Notes: generated from the sequence alone by a model not told the origin. DNA of 64,000 nucleotides from Corynebacterium uropygiale (GCF_021568315.1 NZ_JAKGSI010000003.1:186001-250000), one strand, 5' to 3'; counted from the first letter of the stretch, positions 9,147 to 17,226 are shown. Program-made: numbers and translations.

Positions 9147-9908
9147 ATGGTGGAAAGGCGCAAGAGAAGCCAACGAATGCTGCGGGGCCCCGTGCTCATG
9201 CGGCGCGGGGAGGAAAGCGACCGCCAGCGATCCACCTATGACCAGCGGCTTCTTGAGCTGGGCTCGGATCATGACTGGCTGCACGCCGATCCGTGGCGCA
9301 TCCTGCGCATCCAGTCGGAGTTCGTCACGGGTTTCGACGCCCTGGCGAGCCTGCCCAAGGCCGTGGCGGTTTTCGGCTCTGCCCGGGTGAGCCGCGAGGA
9401 CCCCTGGTACGCGACGGGCCGCGAGCTCGGCGAGGCCCTCGCCGCCCAGGACTATGCCGTCATCACGGGCGGCGGCCCAGGCCTCATGGAGGCCCCCAAC
9501 CGTGGGGCGAGCGAGGCCGGTGGGCTGTCCATCGGCCTCGGCATCGAGCTTCCCTTCGAGCAGAAGCTCAACGACTGGGTCGACCTCGGCATGAACTTCC
9601 GCTATTTCTTCGCCCGCAAGACGATGTTCCTCAAGTACTCCGAGGCCTTCGTCTGCCTCCCGGGCGGATTCGGGACCCTCGACGAGTTCTTCGAGGTCCT
9701 CTGCATGGTCCAAACCGGCAAGGTCACCCACTATCCCATCGTGCTCATGGGAACGGAGTTTTGGTCGGGGCTGGTCGGATGGATCCGGGAGCGCCTCGTC
9801 GCCGAGGGCATGATTGACCCCGAGGACCCCGACCTCATCTACCTCACCGACTCCGTCTCCGACGCGGTGGAGCACATTGTGGAACGACGGAGGGCCGCTC
9901 GTGACTGA
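9147..9908 (+). CDS. LOG-family (TIGR00730) Rossmann-fold protein
   Basis: A 253-residue protein carrying the two hallmark motifs of the lysine-decarboxylase-like/LOG family: GGGPGLMEAPNRGA (about residues 111-124) and PGGFGTLDE (about 171-179). Members with activity remove ribose 5-phosphate from cytokinin nucleotides or from AMP-like nucleotides; the role in corynebacteria is not settled. The ATG at 9147 follows the dapE stop by 4 bp and gives the usual N-terminus; the longer in-frame start lies within dapE. The last codons overlap the start of folP2. The same gene occupies this position in mycobacteria. Confidence 0.9.
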   Translation: MVERRKRSQRMLRGPVLMRRGEESDRQRSTYDQRLLELGSDHDWLHADPWRILRIQSEFVTGFDALASLPKAVAVFGSARVSREDPWYATGRELGEALAAQDYAVITGGGPGLMEAPNRGASEAGGLSIGLGIELPFEQKLNDWVDLGMNFRYFFARKTMFLKYSEAFVCLPGGFGTLDEFFEVLCMVQTGKVTHYPIVLMGTEFWSGLVGWIRERLVAEGMIDPEDPDLIYLTDSVSDAVEHIVERRRAARD

Positions 9909-10755
9909 GCCCCAGTCCCTCTTTCATCCCGTCCCCGCGGTGATGGCGATCATCAATCGCACCCCGGACTCCTTCTACGACCGCGGCGCGACCTTCGAAA
10001 TCGACGCCGCCGTCCAGCGCGCCGACGCCGTCATCGCGGACGGGGCCACGATCATTGATATCGGCGGGGTGAAGGCGGGGCCGGGGCCCGTCGTCGATGT
10101 GGAGGAGGAGATCGAGCGGGTGGTGCCGCTTATCGCGGCGGTGCATGACAAACACCCGGACGTGCTCATCTCTGTGGACACGTGGCGAGCGCCCGTGGCG
10201 GAGGCTGCCGTGCAGGCGGGCGCGGGCCTGGTCAATGACACGTGGGCGGGCTATGACCCGGAGCTTGTCGAGGTGGCCGGCCAGCTCTCCGTGGGCTACG
10301 TGTGCTCGCACACGGGTGGGGTGACGCCGCGCACGCGCCCGCACCGCGTGCACTTTGATGACGTGGTGGCTGATGTCATCGCGGAGACCACGCGGCAGGC
10401 AGAACACGCGGTGGCCTGCGGCTGCCCGGAAGAGCTCGTGCTCATCGACCCGACCCACGACTTCGGGAAGAACACCTTCCACGGGCTGGAGCTCCTGCGT
10501 CGCATTGATGAGATCGTGGCGACGGGCTGGCCCGTGCTCATGGCACTGTCGAATAAGGATTTCGTGGGGGAGACCCTGGACCGTGAGGTGGGGGAGAGGC
10601 TTGTCGGCACCCTGGCCGCGACGGCGTGGTCCGTGGCGCACGGGGTGGCGGCTTTCCGCTCGCACGAGGTCCGCGAGACCATGGACACCTTGCGGATGAT
10701 TTGCGCCATCGAGGGGAGGATCCCCCCAGCGCACACGATTCGAGGCCTCGCATGA
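9901..10755 (+). CDS. folP2: FolP2-type dihydropteroate synthase homologue
   Basis: A 284-residue TIM-barrel protein of the pterin-binding family. The first loop is NRTPDSFYDRG where DHPS usually has NVTPDSFSDGG. The second reads DIGGVKAGPG instead of the DIGGESTRPG that binds p-aminobenzoate, and the late SRKSxIG motif is SNKDFVG. These changes match the FolP2 subgroup, whose mycobacterial member sits before gpgS and is not thought to be the working DHPS. Catalysis on p-aminobenzoate is therefore doubtful. The GTG at 9901 overlaps the LOG gene by 8 bp; the ATG of gpgS overlaps its end. Confidence 0.88.
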   Translation: MTEPQSLFHPVPAVMAIINRTPDSFYDRGATFEIDAAVQRADAVIADGATIIDIGGVKAGPGPVVDVEEEIERVVPLIAAVHDKHPDVLISVDTWRAPVAEAAVQAGAGLVNDTWAGYDPELVEVAGQLSVGYVCSHTGGVTPRTRPHRVHFDDVVADVIAETTRQAEHAVACGCPEELVLIDPTHDFGKNTFHGLELLRRIDEIVATGWPVLMALSNKDFVGETLDREVGERLVGTLAATAWSVAHGVAAFRSHEVRETMDTLRMICAIEGRIPPAHTIRGLA

Positions 10756-11501
10756 GCGCACCCGGCACCGTCAGCGTGGTGATTCCCGCCCTCAACGAGG
10801 AGGCCACCGTGGCCGACGTCGTGCGCGCCGTCGCCGCGGACGCCCCCACCGAGATCCTGGTCATCGACGCCGACTCGACGGACCACACCGCCGAACGCGC
10901 CCGCGAGGCCGGGGCGACGGTCCTCAACTGGCGTTCCATCCTCCCCGGCATCCCGCCCCGACCCGGCAAGGGGGAATCGCTCTGGCGCGGGGTGGCAGCC
11001 GCACGAGGGGAGGCCATTGTGTTTGTCGACGCCGACCTCGAGAACCCTCAGCCCGACATGGTGAGCCGCCTTGCCGCCCCTCTGGCGGACCCTTGCGTTC
11101 ACCTGGTCAAGGCCTCCTACACCCGGATGTTTGAGGGGCAGCCCTCGGGCGGTGGACGGGTGACGGAGCTGTGCGCGAAACCCATCATGGCTCTTCTCTA
11201 CCCGGAGCTTTCCCACATCCCCCAGCCGCTCGCGGGGGAGTACGCCGTGCGGCGCTCGGTGGCGCGGAGGGTGCCTTTCGTCGAGGGGTACGGGGTGGAA
11301 GCCGGTCTGCTCGTCGACGTGGCACGACGCTGGGGCCCGGGGGCAATCCGCAGCGTGGAGCTGGGCCCGAGGGCGCACCGGAACCGTCCGCTGGAGGAAT
11401 TGTCCCCCATGGCGGAGATTGTTGCTGCTACCTTAATAGACCGACAGTCGGTTAGCGAACGACCTCCCCTGAGCGAGATCCAAGGAGACTCCCCATGCTG
11501 A
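10752..11501 (+). CDS. gpgS: glucosyl-3-phosphoglycerate synthase
   Basis: GpgS transfers glucose from a nucleotide sugar to 3-phosphoglycerate, the first step towards glucosylglycerate and 6-O-methylglucose polysaccharides. The 249-residue GT-A protein begins with VVIPALNEEATVADVV, has the DAD metal motif near residues 36-38 and a second 'FVDADLENP' near residue 91. It follows folP2 with a 4-bp ATGA overlap, as in mycobacteria. The ATG at 10752 gives the standard N-terminus. The next gene starts inside its last codons. Confidence 0.9.
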   Translation: MSAPGTVSVVIPALNEEATVADVVRAVAADAPTEILVIDADSTDHTAERAREAGATVLNWRSILPGIPPRPGKGESLWRGVAAARGEAIVFVDADLENPQPDMVSRLAAPLADPCVHLVKASYTRMFEGQPSGGGRVTELCAKPIMALLYPELSHIPQPLAGEYAVRRSVARRVPFVEGYGVEAGLLVDVARRWGPGAIRSVELGPRAHRNRPLEELSPMAEIVAATLIDRQSVSERPPLSEIQGDSPC

Positions 11502-11788
11502 GCTGGATAGCCATGTTCTTTGCTTTGGCCGTGTTCGGGGCTTTGTTTATCTGGCTGGTGTCCCTCGTCGTGGGCCGCGGCGAGCGCCAGGCCCCGAGCG
11601 AGGACGCCGTGCAACGGCACGACAATGCCCAGGCGGTGGCGGAAGGGCGGATCGATGATGTGCGTTTCGACGTCGTCCTCCGCGGCTATCACCCGGCTCA
11701 GGTCGAGGAGGTTATTGCTTCCCTTCAGCACCGCCTCGATGCATTAGAATCCGCGCATGCCATGCTCACGGAGGAAAAAAGAGACTAG
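11495..11788 (+). CDS. small membrane-anchored DivIVA-domain protein
   Basis: A 97-residue protein with one N-terminal membrane helix (about residues 3-25) and a C-terminal DivIVA-type segment containing 'VRFDVVLRGYHPAQVEEVI' followed by a short helical tail. DivIVA repeats of this kind occur in several small actinobacterial proteins at this locus and may connect the envelope with polar growth machinery; the exact role is unknown. The ATG overlaps the gpgS stop by 7 bp, indicating coupling. Confidence 0.82.
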   Translation: MLSWIAMFFALAVFGALFIWLVSLVVGRGERQAPSEDAVQRHDNAQAVAEGRIDDVRFDVVLRGYHPAQVEEVIASLQHRLDALESAHAMLTEEKRD

Positions 11789-11833
11789 GCTAGAAATGGT
11801 AACTTGATAATCTCAGTGAGGAGCCTGGTTCAT

Positions 11834-12004
11834 ATGGCAGCGATGAAACCCCGTACGGGCAGCGGTCCGATGGAGGCCGTCGTCGAAAACCGGAAGATCG
11901 TCATGCGGATTCCTTCCGATGGGGGTGGCCGTTTGGTCGTGGAACTCAGCCACGAGGAAGCTGCCGAACTTGGCGCCAAACTCACCGAAGCAGCCGAGAG
12001 CTAA
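11834..12004 (+). CDS. DUF3117 protein
   Basis: A 56-residue protein starting MAAMKPRTGSGPMEAV, the characteristic N-terminus of the very conserved actinobacterial DUF3117 family. The ATG at 11834 is preceded at a somewhat long distance by a GAGGAG ribosome-binding sequence; the longer in-frame start at 11804 adds an unrelated N-terminus. Function is unknown. Its place downstream of gpgS and before glgA/glgC is the same in mycobacteria. Confidence 0.88.
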   Translation: MAAMKPRTGSGPMEAVVENRKIVMRIPSDGGGRLVVELSHEEAAELGAKLTEAAES

Positions 12005-12087
12005 AGCCCCGGCACAGTCGAGGGGGCGTGTGCACACCACCTCCACGAGTATGGGTAGCATAAGACCATTCCACGCAGAGAGGATGG

Positions 12088-12963
12088 GTGCCCGACGTGC
12101 TCCGTGAGATCATCGATATCCTGGCTGACCCGCAGGATGGTTCATCGCTACGCCTTAATTCCTCCTTATCGCATGTGGTCTCGATGACCGGCCACCGCTA
12201 CGACGTCGATGCCTCCGGCTACGCCGATCTGACACTCCGCCCCGACTCCTCAGAGGGCGACGACCCCGCGATGATCGCCTCCCGGGAGGCCTTCCTCTCC
12301 GGCGGGCACTTCGCCCCCTTCGTCGAGGCCGTGACCGGCGCGGTGCACGACTCCCTCGATGATGCCGGTGTTCCCGACGACGCCTCGCCGCTCATCTGCG
12401 AGATCGGCGCTGGAACCGGCTACTATTTGGCCCACTCCCTGGACTCCGTGGCGGGGTCTCGGGGCCTGGGCATTGACGTGTCCTCGGCGGCTGCGAGTCA
12501 CCTTGCGCGATGCCACCCGCGCGCTGCGGCCATCATGGCCGACGCCTGCGCGAGGCTCCCGCTCAAGGATGATTCCGTCGACGTCATGACCGTGGTCTTC
12601 GCACCCCGGAACGTCGCCGAGTTCGCCCGTGTTCTCAAGCCCGGGGGAGAGGTCGTTGTCCTCACCGCAGAGCCGGGGCACCTCAGTGAGCTCCGTGCCC
12701 CGCTGGGCATCCGCGATGTAGAAAGCGACAAGGTCGAGCAGCTCATCGCGCAATCCGAGGGACACCTGAGCGTTGTGGGCGAGCCCCGCTCGGTACGCTT
12801 CCCCATGAAGCTCGACCAGGAGGCGATCGCCGCCCAAATCGGGATGAGCCCCTCCGCCCAACACATTGACCCCGACGACCTTGCCGAGCGCATCGAGCTT
12901 CTGCCCGAGAGCCTCGTCGTCACCGCCAAGGCCGCAATCACCCGGCTGGGAGTAGCCCGCTGA
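12088..12963 (+). CDS. RlmA-like SAM-dependent methyltransferase lacking the zinc ribbon
   Basis: A 291-residue protein with a class I SAM-binding motif EIGAGTGYYL (about residues 109-118), a 'FAPRNVAEFARVLKPGG' segment (about 172-188), and the overall layout of the RlmA/TlrB 23S rRNA guanine-N1 methyltransferases. RlmA normally opens with a four-cysteine zinc ribbon. Here the corresponding region (ADPQDGSSL and SMTGHRYDVDASGY) keeps the framework but no cysteine. The rRNA substrate is therefore an inference. The GTG at 12088 follows a GAGAGGA ribosome-binding site. The stop overlaps the next gene's ATG. Confidence 0.78.
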   Translation: MPDVLREIIDILADPQDGSSLRLNSSLSHVVSMTGHRYDVDASGYADLTLRPDSSEGDDPAMIASREAFLSGGHFAPFVEAVTGAVHDSLDDAGVPDDASPLICEIGAGTGYYLAHSLDSVAGSRGLGIDVSSAAASHLARCHPRAAAIMADACARLPLKDDSVDVMTVVFAPRNVAEFARVLKPGGEVVVLTAEPGHLSELRAPLGIRDVESDKVEQLIAQSEGHLSVVGEPRSVRFPMKLDQEAIAAQIGMSPSAQHIDPDDLAERIELLPESLVVTAKAAITRLGVAR

Positions 12964-13616
12964 TGAATAACAATAAGACGCTGACAATCCTCCTTTCACT
13001 TCTTGGTGTTGCGGTGGCCATACTCGCCGTTGCAGTGGGGGTGTACTTCGGAGTCACCATGAGTGATTCCTCCTCTTCTCGCGAGGCGTCGGGAAGCCCT
13101 ACTTCCTCGGTAAGCTCCGCTCAGCCGAGCCCTTCTGCTGCGGAGAGCTCGACGGAAACGACGAGTGAATCCTCGCCGACGCCGGAGGCACGAAACTGTA
13201 CCGTCGATGCCCACGCCAGCGAGGTTCTGATGGCTATCCATGAAGCGAGCGAGAAATATCCCAACGAGTTTGGGTGGGAATATGAAGGGAACAGCAACTA
13301 TTCGCCCTGTGCGACGCTGAGCTATGCCCAGCTCGACCAAAGGGATATCACGAATTCTCAATTTGCGACCCTCCTCCTGTTCTTCCATGATGGCGAATAT
13401 CTGGGAGTGGACAGCACGTATCCGCAGCAGGTACAGAAAATCGAGGAAAATGGTGATGGCCTCGATGTGGTCTATCGCGATTGGGAGGCCTTGGAGAAGT
13501 CGGGTCAGAACAACATGGCTGCGCCTCTTTATAACAGTCATGTCCACTACTACTGGGACGGCGATTCAGTGCAATATGATGGCCGTATCCCGAACACTCA
13601 CCTCGGCTCACGCTAA
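12963..13616 (+). CDS. membrane-anchored LppP/LprE-domain protein A
   Basis: A 217-residue protein with one N-terminal membrane helix (about residues 9-32), a Ser/Thr/Pro/Glu-rich linker (about 34-76), and an extracytoplasmic domain with two cysteines (about 78 and 117). The domain features NYSPC, LLFFHDGEYLG and YYWDGD resemble the LppP/LprE family of mycobacterial lipoproteins. There is no lipobox cysteine, so it is membrane-anchored rather than lipidated. Function is unknown. The region is less GC-rich than its surroundings. A shorter paralogue follows at 13673. Confidence 0.75.
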   Translation: MNNNKTLTILLSLLGVAVAILAVAVGVYFGVTMSDSSSSREASGSPTSSVSSAQPSPSAAESSTETTSESSPTPEARNCTVDAHASEVLMAIHEASEKYPNEFGWEYEGNSNYSPCATLSYAQLDQRDITNSQFATLLLFFHDGEYLGVDSTYPQQVQKIEENGDGLDVVYRDWEALEKSGQNNMAAPLYNSHVHYYWDGDSVQYDGRIPNTHLGSR

Positions 13617-13672
13617 GGGCGACATATGGTGAAGCTGTGTGTGGATAGCGCCCGGAGAGGGTCCTAAAAACT

Positions 13673-14227
13673 ATGAAGAATGCGAGCACGCTGAGAGTGC
13701 TACTCGTGATTCTCGCTGTGTCGGTAATCATCCTCGCAGCCGCTGTGGGAGTCTATGTGGGCGTGACTCTCCAGCACAAAGCCCATCCTAAGAACTGTGC
13801 GGTGGACCCCCAAGCGAGCGAAGTGCTTGCGGCTGTTGATGATGTGAATGCTCGCTATCCGCTTGAAGGCTATTCCCCAATAAGCTGGGAGTATAGGGGG
13901 GAAAGTAATTATTCTCCGTGTTCGGAGCTCAGCTACGCTATTGTTGGGCCGGCGGGTCACGCCTCTCCCGATTACTTTACTTACCTGATATTTTTCCACA
14001 AGGGAAAATATATTGGTGTAGACGATACTGAACACCAGCAGCAGGCTTATGAAGTCACTCCTGATGGGGAGGCGCTTGCTGTTCAATACATCGACTATGA
14101 GGAATTCCATCGCTCGGGTGAGGCAGCTGCGTATATTTCGCGCTTTACCACCCCCGTGCGCTTTTATTGGGATGGCGATAAAGTCGAGCGCCAAGGGCGG
14201 ATGCCGAACCAATCGCTATCGCGCTAA
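13673..14227 (+). CDS. membrane-anchored LppP/LprE-domain protein B
   Basis: A 184-residue paralogue of the preceding gene: same membrane anchor (about residues 8-30), the same 'NCxVDxxASEVL' start of the outer domain, NYSPC, a matching FFHKGKYIG and a C-terminal FYWDGDKVE. It lacks the long Ser/Thr/Pro linker of its neighbour. The pair is a tandem duplication separated by 56 bp. Both genes have more A+T than adjoining genes. A clear terminator follows. Confidence 0.75.
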   Translation: MKNASTLRVLLVILAVSVIILAAAVGVYVGVTLQHKAHPKNCAVDPQASEVLAAVDDVNARYPLEGYSPISWEYRGESNYSPCSELSYAIVGPAGHASPDYFTYLIFFHKGKYIGVDDTEHQQQAYEVTPDGEALAVQYIDYEEFHRSGEAAAYISRFTTPVRFYWDGDKVERQGRMPNQSLSR

Positions 14228-14228
14228 A

Positions 14229-14284
14229 AATCCTGCTTCAGCCACATCTGTATGATGGCTCAAGCAGGATTGGGATTCTTTCTT
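14229..14284 (+). terminator. terminator after the LppP/LprE-like pair
   Basis: Inverted repeat 14229-14238 with 14262-14271 (AATCCTGCTT and its complement), extended inward by 5 more pairs (14240-14244 with 14256-14260) across one mismatch, followed by a T-rich run ATTCTTTCTT. Confidence 0.85.
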
Positions 14285-14308
14285 AAGGCCTAGCCCAGTG
14301 CGCGGCGA

Positions 14309-15832
14309 CTACCGCACCAGGCCCTCGTCCTCGTCGTCGCCCCAGACGTTCTCGTCTTCCGCCCAGAGGTCGTCGATGGAGAAGTCGGCGTCGTCGGTGT
14401 CGGGGAAGATGCCCGAGTAGCGCTCGCGGGACTGGCGCTCATAGGAGCGGAGGAGGGTGGCCTCGCCCTCGGTGTGCACGGAGAAGCCGGAGCATCCGCC
14501 GTCGATGTACACGCGGCTGCAGAGCGTCGCCACGCCGCCGTCGGCGAAGACCTCCACGGTGGAGCCATCGACGATGATCGTCAGTGCATCCGTATCGGCC
14601 TCGAGCAGGGGAGCCACGGCAACAGGATCCTCGCGGTGATGCGGGCTCAGCGAGCGATCAAGCTCCACCGCATCGCCGCGGTGCGTGACGCGGGCTGCGG
14701 GTGAGCCCTCGGCGTCGAGGATGTCCACGGTGATCGCGCCGCCGCTGCTCACCTCGCCAATTCCCGTCCACGCGTACGCCGCATCCGATTCAGCGACGGC
14801 ATCGATGATCCCCGAGGTCGGTGTCTGGTAGAGAACGCCCTGCTGGAGCGTTGCGATGCGCGGCAAACTCAGGCAGTTGACCCAGCCCTCGGCATCCCAG
14901 GAGAGGTGCTTCTCCGGCTCATCGCGGCGCCCCGAGCCATTCATCAACCCCACGAGCACCGCCTGGTCATAGCGCTCGTGCTCGGCGAGGGTGCCCGGGG
15001 TGACATTGGTGTTCCGCGGGCGGGTGAAGTCATGGCCATAGTCCAGGCGGGTGAAAGGCGAGGTCACCTGGAACGTCGAGCCCTGGAGCTCGCCGACCAG
15101 GTAGCCGGCCATCTCGCGCTCGCCCTCCTCCACGGTGACCAGGAGGACGTCGCGGATTTCGTCGTCGACCTCGTCGTGAAGACGAATGATCCGCGGGCTC
15201 ACAATCGGGCTGTCCTCGGGGAGCCCGGAGTCACCCTCAAAGCTGAGGGGGCCGACGACGCCCCAGTCCTGCCCATCCGGGGAGGAGAGGACGACCATCG
15301 TGGGGCTCTCGGCGGGGCCGGTAAGAGCGAGCATGAGCCAGCCCTCGTGGCCCCCGGAGCGGTCCTCTTCGGTCGCCCAGCCGTGGACCACGCAGGGGGA
15401 GCGGAAGTCGGTGAAGTCGGCCGTGTTCCCCAGGACTGTTCCCACGCGGTGGACGCCCGGGTCCAGGGTGGAGGCCTCCTCCTCGAGCTCGGCGATGCTG
15501 GCGTTGAGGTCATTGAGCCGCGCGAGCTGCACGGTGGTGCCCGTCTCCGTCACGGAGGTGAAGTACAGGCTTGCCCCGGCCCCCTGCGAGATCACTGATC
15601 CGGCGCGCACCTTGATCTCGCCGGCCCGCGGCGCGATGACGTCGTTGCAGATCTCCCAGTCAAAGGGGGTGTTCTCGGCCACCACGTGCGCCCACCGCGC
15701 GGGTGCCTCCGCCGTCTTCTGGAATTGGTGGAAGAGGTGCCAGGTCGATCCGTCGAGGAGTAGGCCTGCCGGGGCGTTGAGAACCCCGATCTCGGAGGTG
15801 AGATGCAATTCCGGGCGGTAGGGAGAGGTCAT
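14309..15832 (-). CDS. GH32-fold protein with replaced catalytic residues
   Basis: A 507-residue protein built like a glycoside hydrolase family 32 enzyme (levanase/sucrose-6-phosphate hydrolase): N-terminal five-bladed-propeller region, then a beta-sandwich with VDGSTVEVFADGG near residue 420. The three catalytic signatures are altered. The NDPNG nucleophile motif reads NAPAG (Ala20), RDP reads RSP (Ser145), and no EC motif follows (VSP near 211). I infer that it does not hydrolyse fructosides and may bind a sugar or polymer. ATG 15832 follows AAAGGA; a TTG at 15907 lies upstream of a likely -10 box. It lies downstream of glgA on the same strand. Confidence 0.85.
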   Translation of the reverse strand: MTSPYRPELHLTSEIGVLNAPAGLLLDGSTWHLFHQFQKTAEAPARWAHVVAENTPFDWEICNDVIAPRAGEIKVRAGSVISQGAGASLYFTSVTETGTTVQLARLNDLNASIAELEEEASTLDPGVHRVGTVLGNTADFTDFRSPCVVHGWATEEDRSGGHEGWLMLALTGPAESPTMVVLSSPDGQDWGVVGPLSFEGDSGLPEDSPIVSPRIIRLHDEVDDEIRDVLLVTVEEGEREMAGYLVGELQGSTFQVTSPFTRLDYGHDFTRPRNTNVTPGTLAEHERYDQAVLVGLMNGSGRRDEPEKHLSWDAEGWVNCLSLPRIATLQQGVLYQTPTSGIIDAVAESDAAYAWTGIGEVSSGGAITVDILDAEGSPAARVTHRGDAVELDRSLSPHHREDPVAVAPLLEADTDALTIIVDGSTVEVFADGGVATLCSRVYIDGGCSGFSVHTEGEATLLRSYERQSRERYSGIFPDTDDADFSIDDLWAEDENVWGDDEDEGLVR

Positions 15833-15906
15833 CAAGCCGAAGTCCTTTGCTGAGAATCTGCGGTGTTCACAGGGGAGTAGGGCACGTGGGTGCCAGGATA
15901 GTGACA

Positions 15907-15941
15907 ACCTCCGAACAGTGCAGGAGACGCTGTTCGGAGGT
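15907..15941 (-). terminator. hairpin between glgA and the GH32-like gene
   Basis: Perfect 12-bp inverted repeat (15907-15918 with 15930-15941), starting 9 nt after the glgA stop on the minus strand. There is no strong T-run; it may end or attenuate glgA transcription. Confidence 0.6.
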
Positions 15942-15949
15942 GAAAATCA

Positions 15950-17122
15950 TCACAGGAGGGAGCGGTAGACGTCCACGGTCTGTTGGGCGATCGTCTCCCA
16001 GGAGAATTTCTCCTTCGCTCGCGTGAGCCCAGCCTTGCCGAGTTTCTTGGCGAGCTCCTTATCGGTGACGATGGCGTTCACCGCACTGGCGAGGTCATGC
16101 TGGAAGGCCTCCTGGTTGCTCTCGTCCCAGTGGACCAGGGCGCCGGTGCTTCCGTCGACAACAACCTCAGGAATGCCGCCCACATCGGAGGCGACGACGG
16201 CAGTGGAGCACGCCATGGCCTCGAGGTTGACGATCCCGAGGGGCTCGTAGATGGAGGGGCAGACGAAGACGTCCGCGGCGCTGAGGATCTCCTGGATGCG
16301 CGGCTTCTCGAGCATCTCCTGAACCCAGAAGACGCCCTCGCGCTCCTCCTGGAGCTTCTGCACCAGGGCGCTGATGCGCTCGGCGATGGCCGGGGTGTCC
16401 GGCGCGCCCGCGCAGAGCACGAGCTGGACGCCCTCCTCGAAGTCGTGGGCCGCCTTGACCAGGTGCTCCACCCCCTTCTGGTGGGTGATGCGGCCGACGA
16501 AGGCGACGATGGGCCGGTCGGGGTCCACGCCCAACTCGCGGAGGACGGAGTTCTCGGCATCGTCGAAGGTCGGCCGCGGTTGCCACAGCTCGGTGTCGAT
16601 GCCGTTGAGGACGACGTGGACCCGGTCCTCGTCGATCCGCGGATAGGCCTCGAGGATGGCCTCCTTCATCTTCGCGGAGACGGCGATGACCCCGTCCGCG
16701 TACTCCATGGCATTCTTCTCTGACCAGGAAGAAATGTCATAGCCCCCGCCGAGCTGCTCGCGCTTCCAGGGGCGGTGGGGTTCGAGGGAGTGTGCCGTCG
16801 CGACATGGGGAATGCCGTGGAGCCGGGCGGCGAGGTGGCCGCCGAGGCCGGCGTACCACGTGTGGGAGTGGACGACGTCGACGTTGGTTGCGGCCTCAGC
16901 CATGCGCAGGCCCGTCGACAGTGTCTTGATGGCGGGGTTGGCGTCCTTCAGGGCGGGGTCGACGCCGTGCACATACACCCCTTCGGCGTCCCGCGGTGTG
17001 CCCATGCAGTGGACGTCGACCTCAACGATCTCACGCATGAACCGCGTGAGCTCCGTGACATGCACCCCCGCTCCGCCGTAGACCTCTGGCGGGTACTCTC
17101 TGGTCATCATTCCGACTCTCAT
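15950..17122 (-). CDS. glgA: actinobacterial glycogen synthase / GT4 glucosyltransferase
   Basis: A 390-residue GT-B enzyme starting MRVGMMTREYPPEVYGGAG, the signature of the actinobacterial GlgA/GlgM type, which uses ADP-glucose (and may make maltose-1-phosphate) for glycogen and capsular glucan synthesis. The late donor-binding motif 'PSIYEPLGIVNLEAMA' (about residues 302-317) carries the conserved glutamates. It is divergent from glgC, the gene for its ADP-glucose supplier. I chose ATG 17122 for the conserved N-terminus; it has a -10 box 7 nt upstream and no ribosome-binding site. A start at 17158 adds an unrelated extension. Confidence 0.92.
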   Translation of the reverse strand: MRVGMMTREYPPEVYGGAGVHVTELTRFMREIVEVDVHCMGTPRDAEGVYVHGVDPALKDANPAIKTLSTGLRMAEAATNVDVVHSHTWYAGLGGHLAARLHGIPHVATAHSLEPHRPWKREQLGGGYDISSWSEKNAMEYADGVIAVSAKMKEAILEAYPRIDEDRVHVVLNGIDTELWQPRPTFDDAENSVLRELGVDPDRPIVAFVGRITHQKGVEHLVKAAHDFEEGVQLVLCAGAPDTPAIAERISALVQKLQEEREGVFWVQEMLEKPRIQEILSAADVFVCPSIYEPLGIVNLEAMACSTAVVASDVGGIPEVVVDGSTGALVHWDESNQEAFQHDLASAVNAIVTDKELAKKLGKAGLTRAKEKFSWETIAQQTVDVYRSLL

Positions 17123-17129
17123 GCCACCG

Positions 17130-17135
17130 AGCCTA
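17130..17135 (-). promoter_or_regulatory. -10 element for a leaderless glgA transcript
   Basis: TAGGCT on the minus strand ending 7 nt before the glgA ATG; no Shine-Dalgarno sequence in between. Confidence 0.5.
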
Positions 17136-17161
17136 ATCAGCTGAGGCAGGTCCTGCATGAG

Positions 17162-17176
17162 GCCACCAAACGTGGC
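17162..17176. promoter_or_regulatory. small dyad in the glgA-glgC intergenic region
   Basis: GCCAC, 5-nt spacer, GTGGC: a perfect 5-bp dyad between the divergent glgA and glgC promoters. Position suggests an operator, but it does not match a known corynebacterial regulator consensus well. Confidence 0.25.
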
Positions 17177-17213
17177 GAAGGCGACTATTCCAGCGAGGAG
17201 TGAGGTTTTTTAA

Positions 17214-17219
17214 TAAGTT
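17214..17219 (+). promoter_or_regulatory. -10 element for a leaderless glgC transcript
   Basis: TAAGTT ends 7 nt before the GTG at 17227 and supports that codon as the glgC start. Confidence 0.45.
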
Positions 17220-17226
17220 GGTGGGT

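Noticed and set aside
13324..13731. Small ORFs overlapping the LppP/LprE-like genes in other frames
   Set aside because: No ribosome-binding sites, no recognisable features, and full overlap with the better-supported frames.
17200..17226. GTG at 17200 as glgC start
   Set aside because: It adds nine unconserved residues; GTG 17227 has a -10 box at the leaderless spacing and gives the usual N-terminus.
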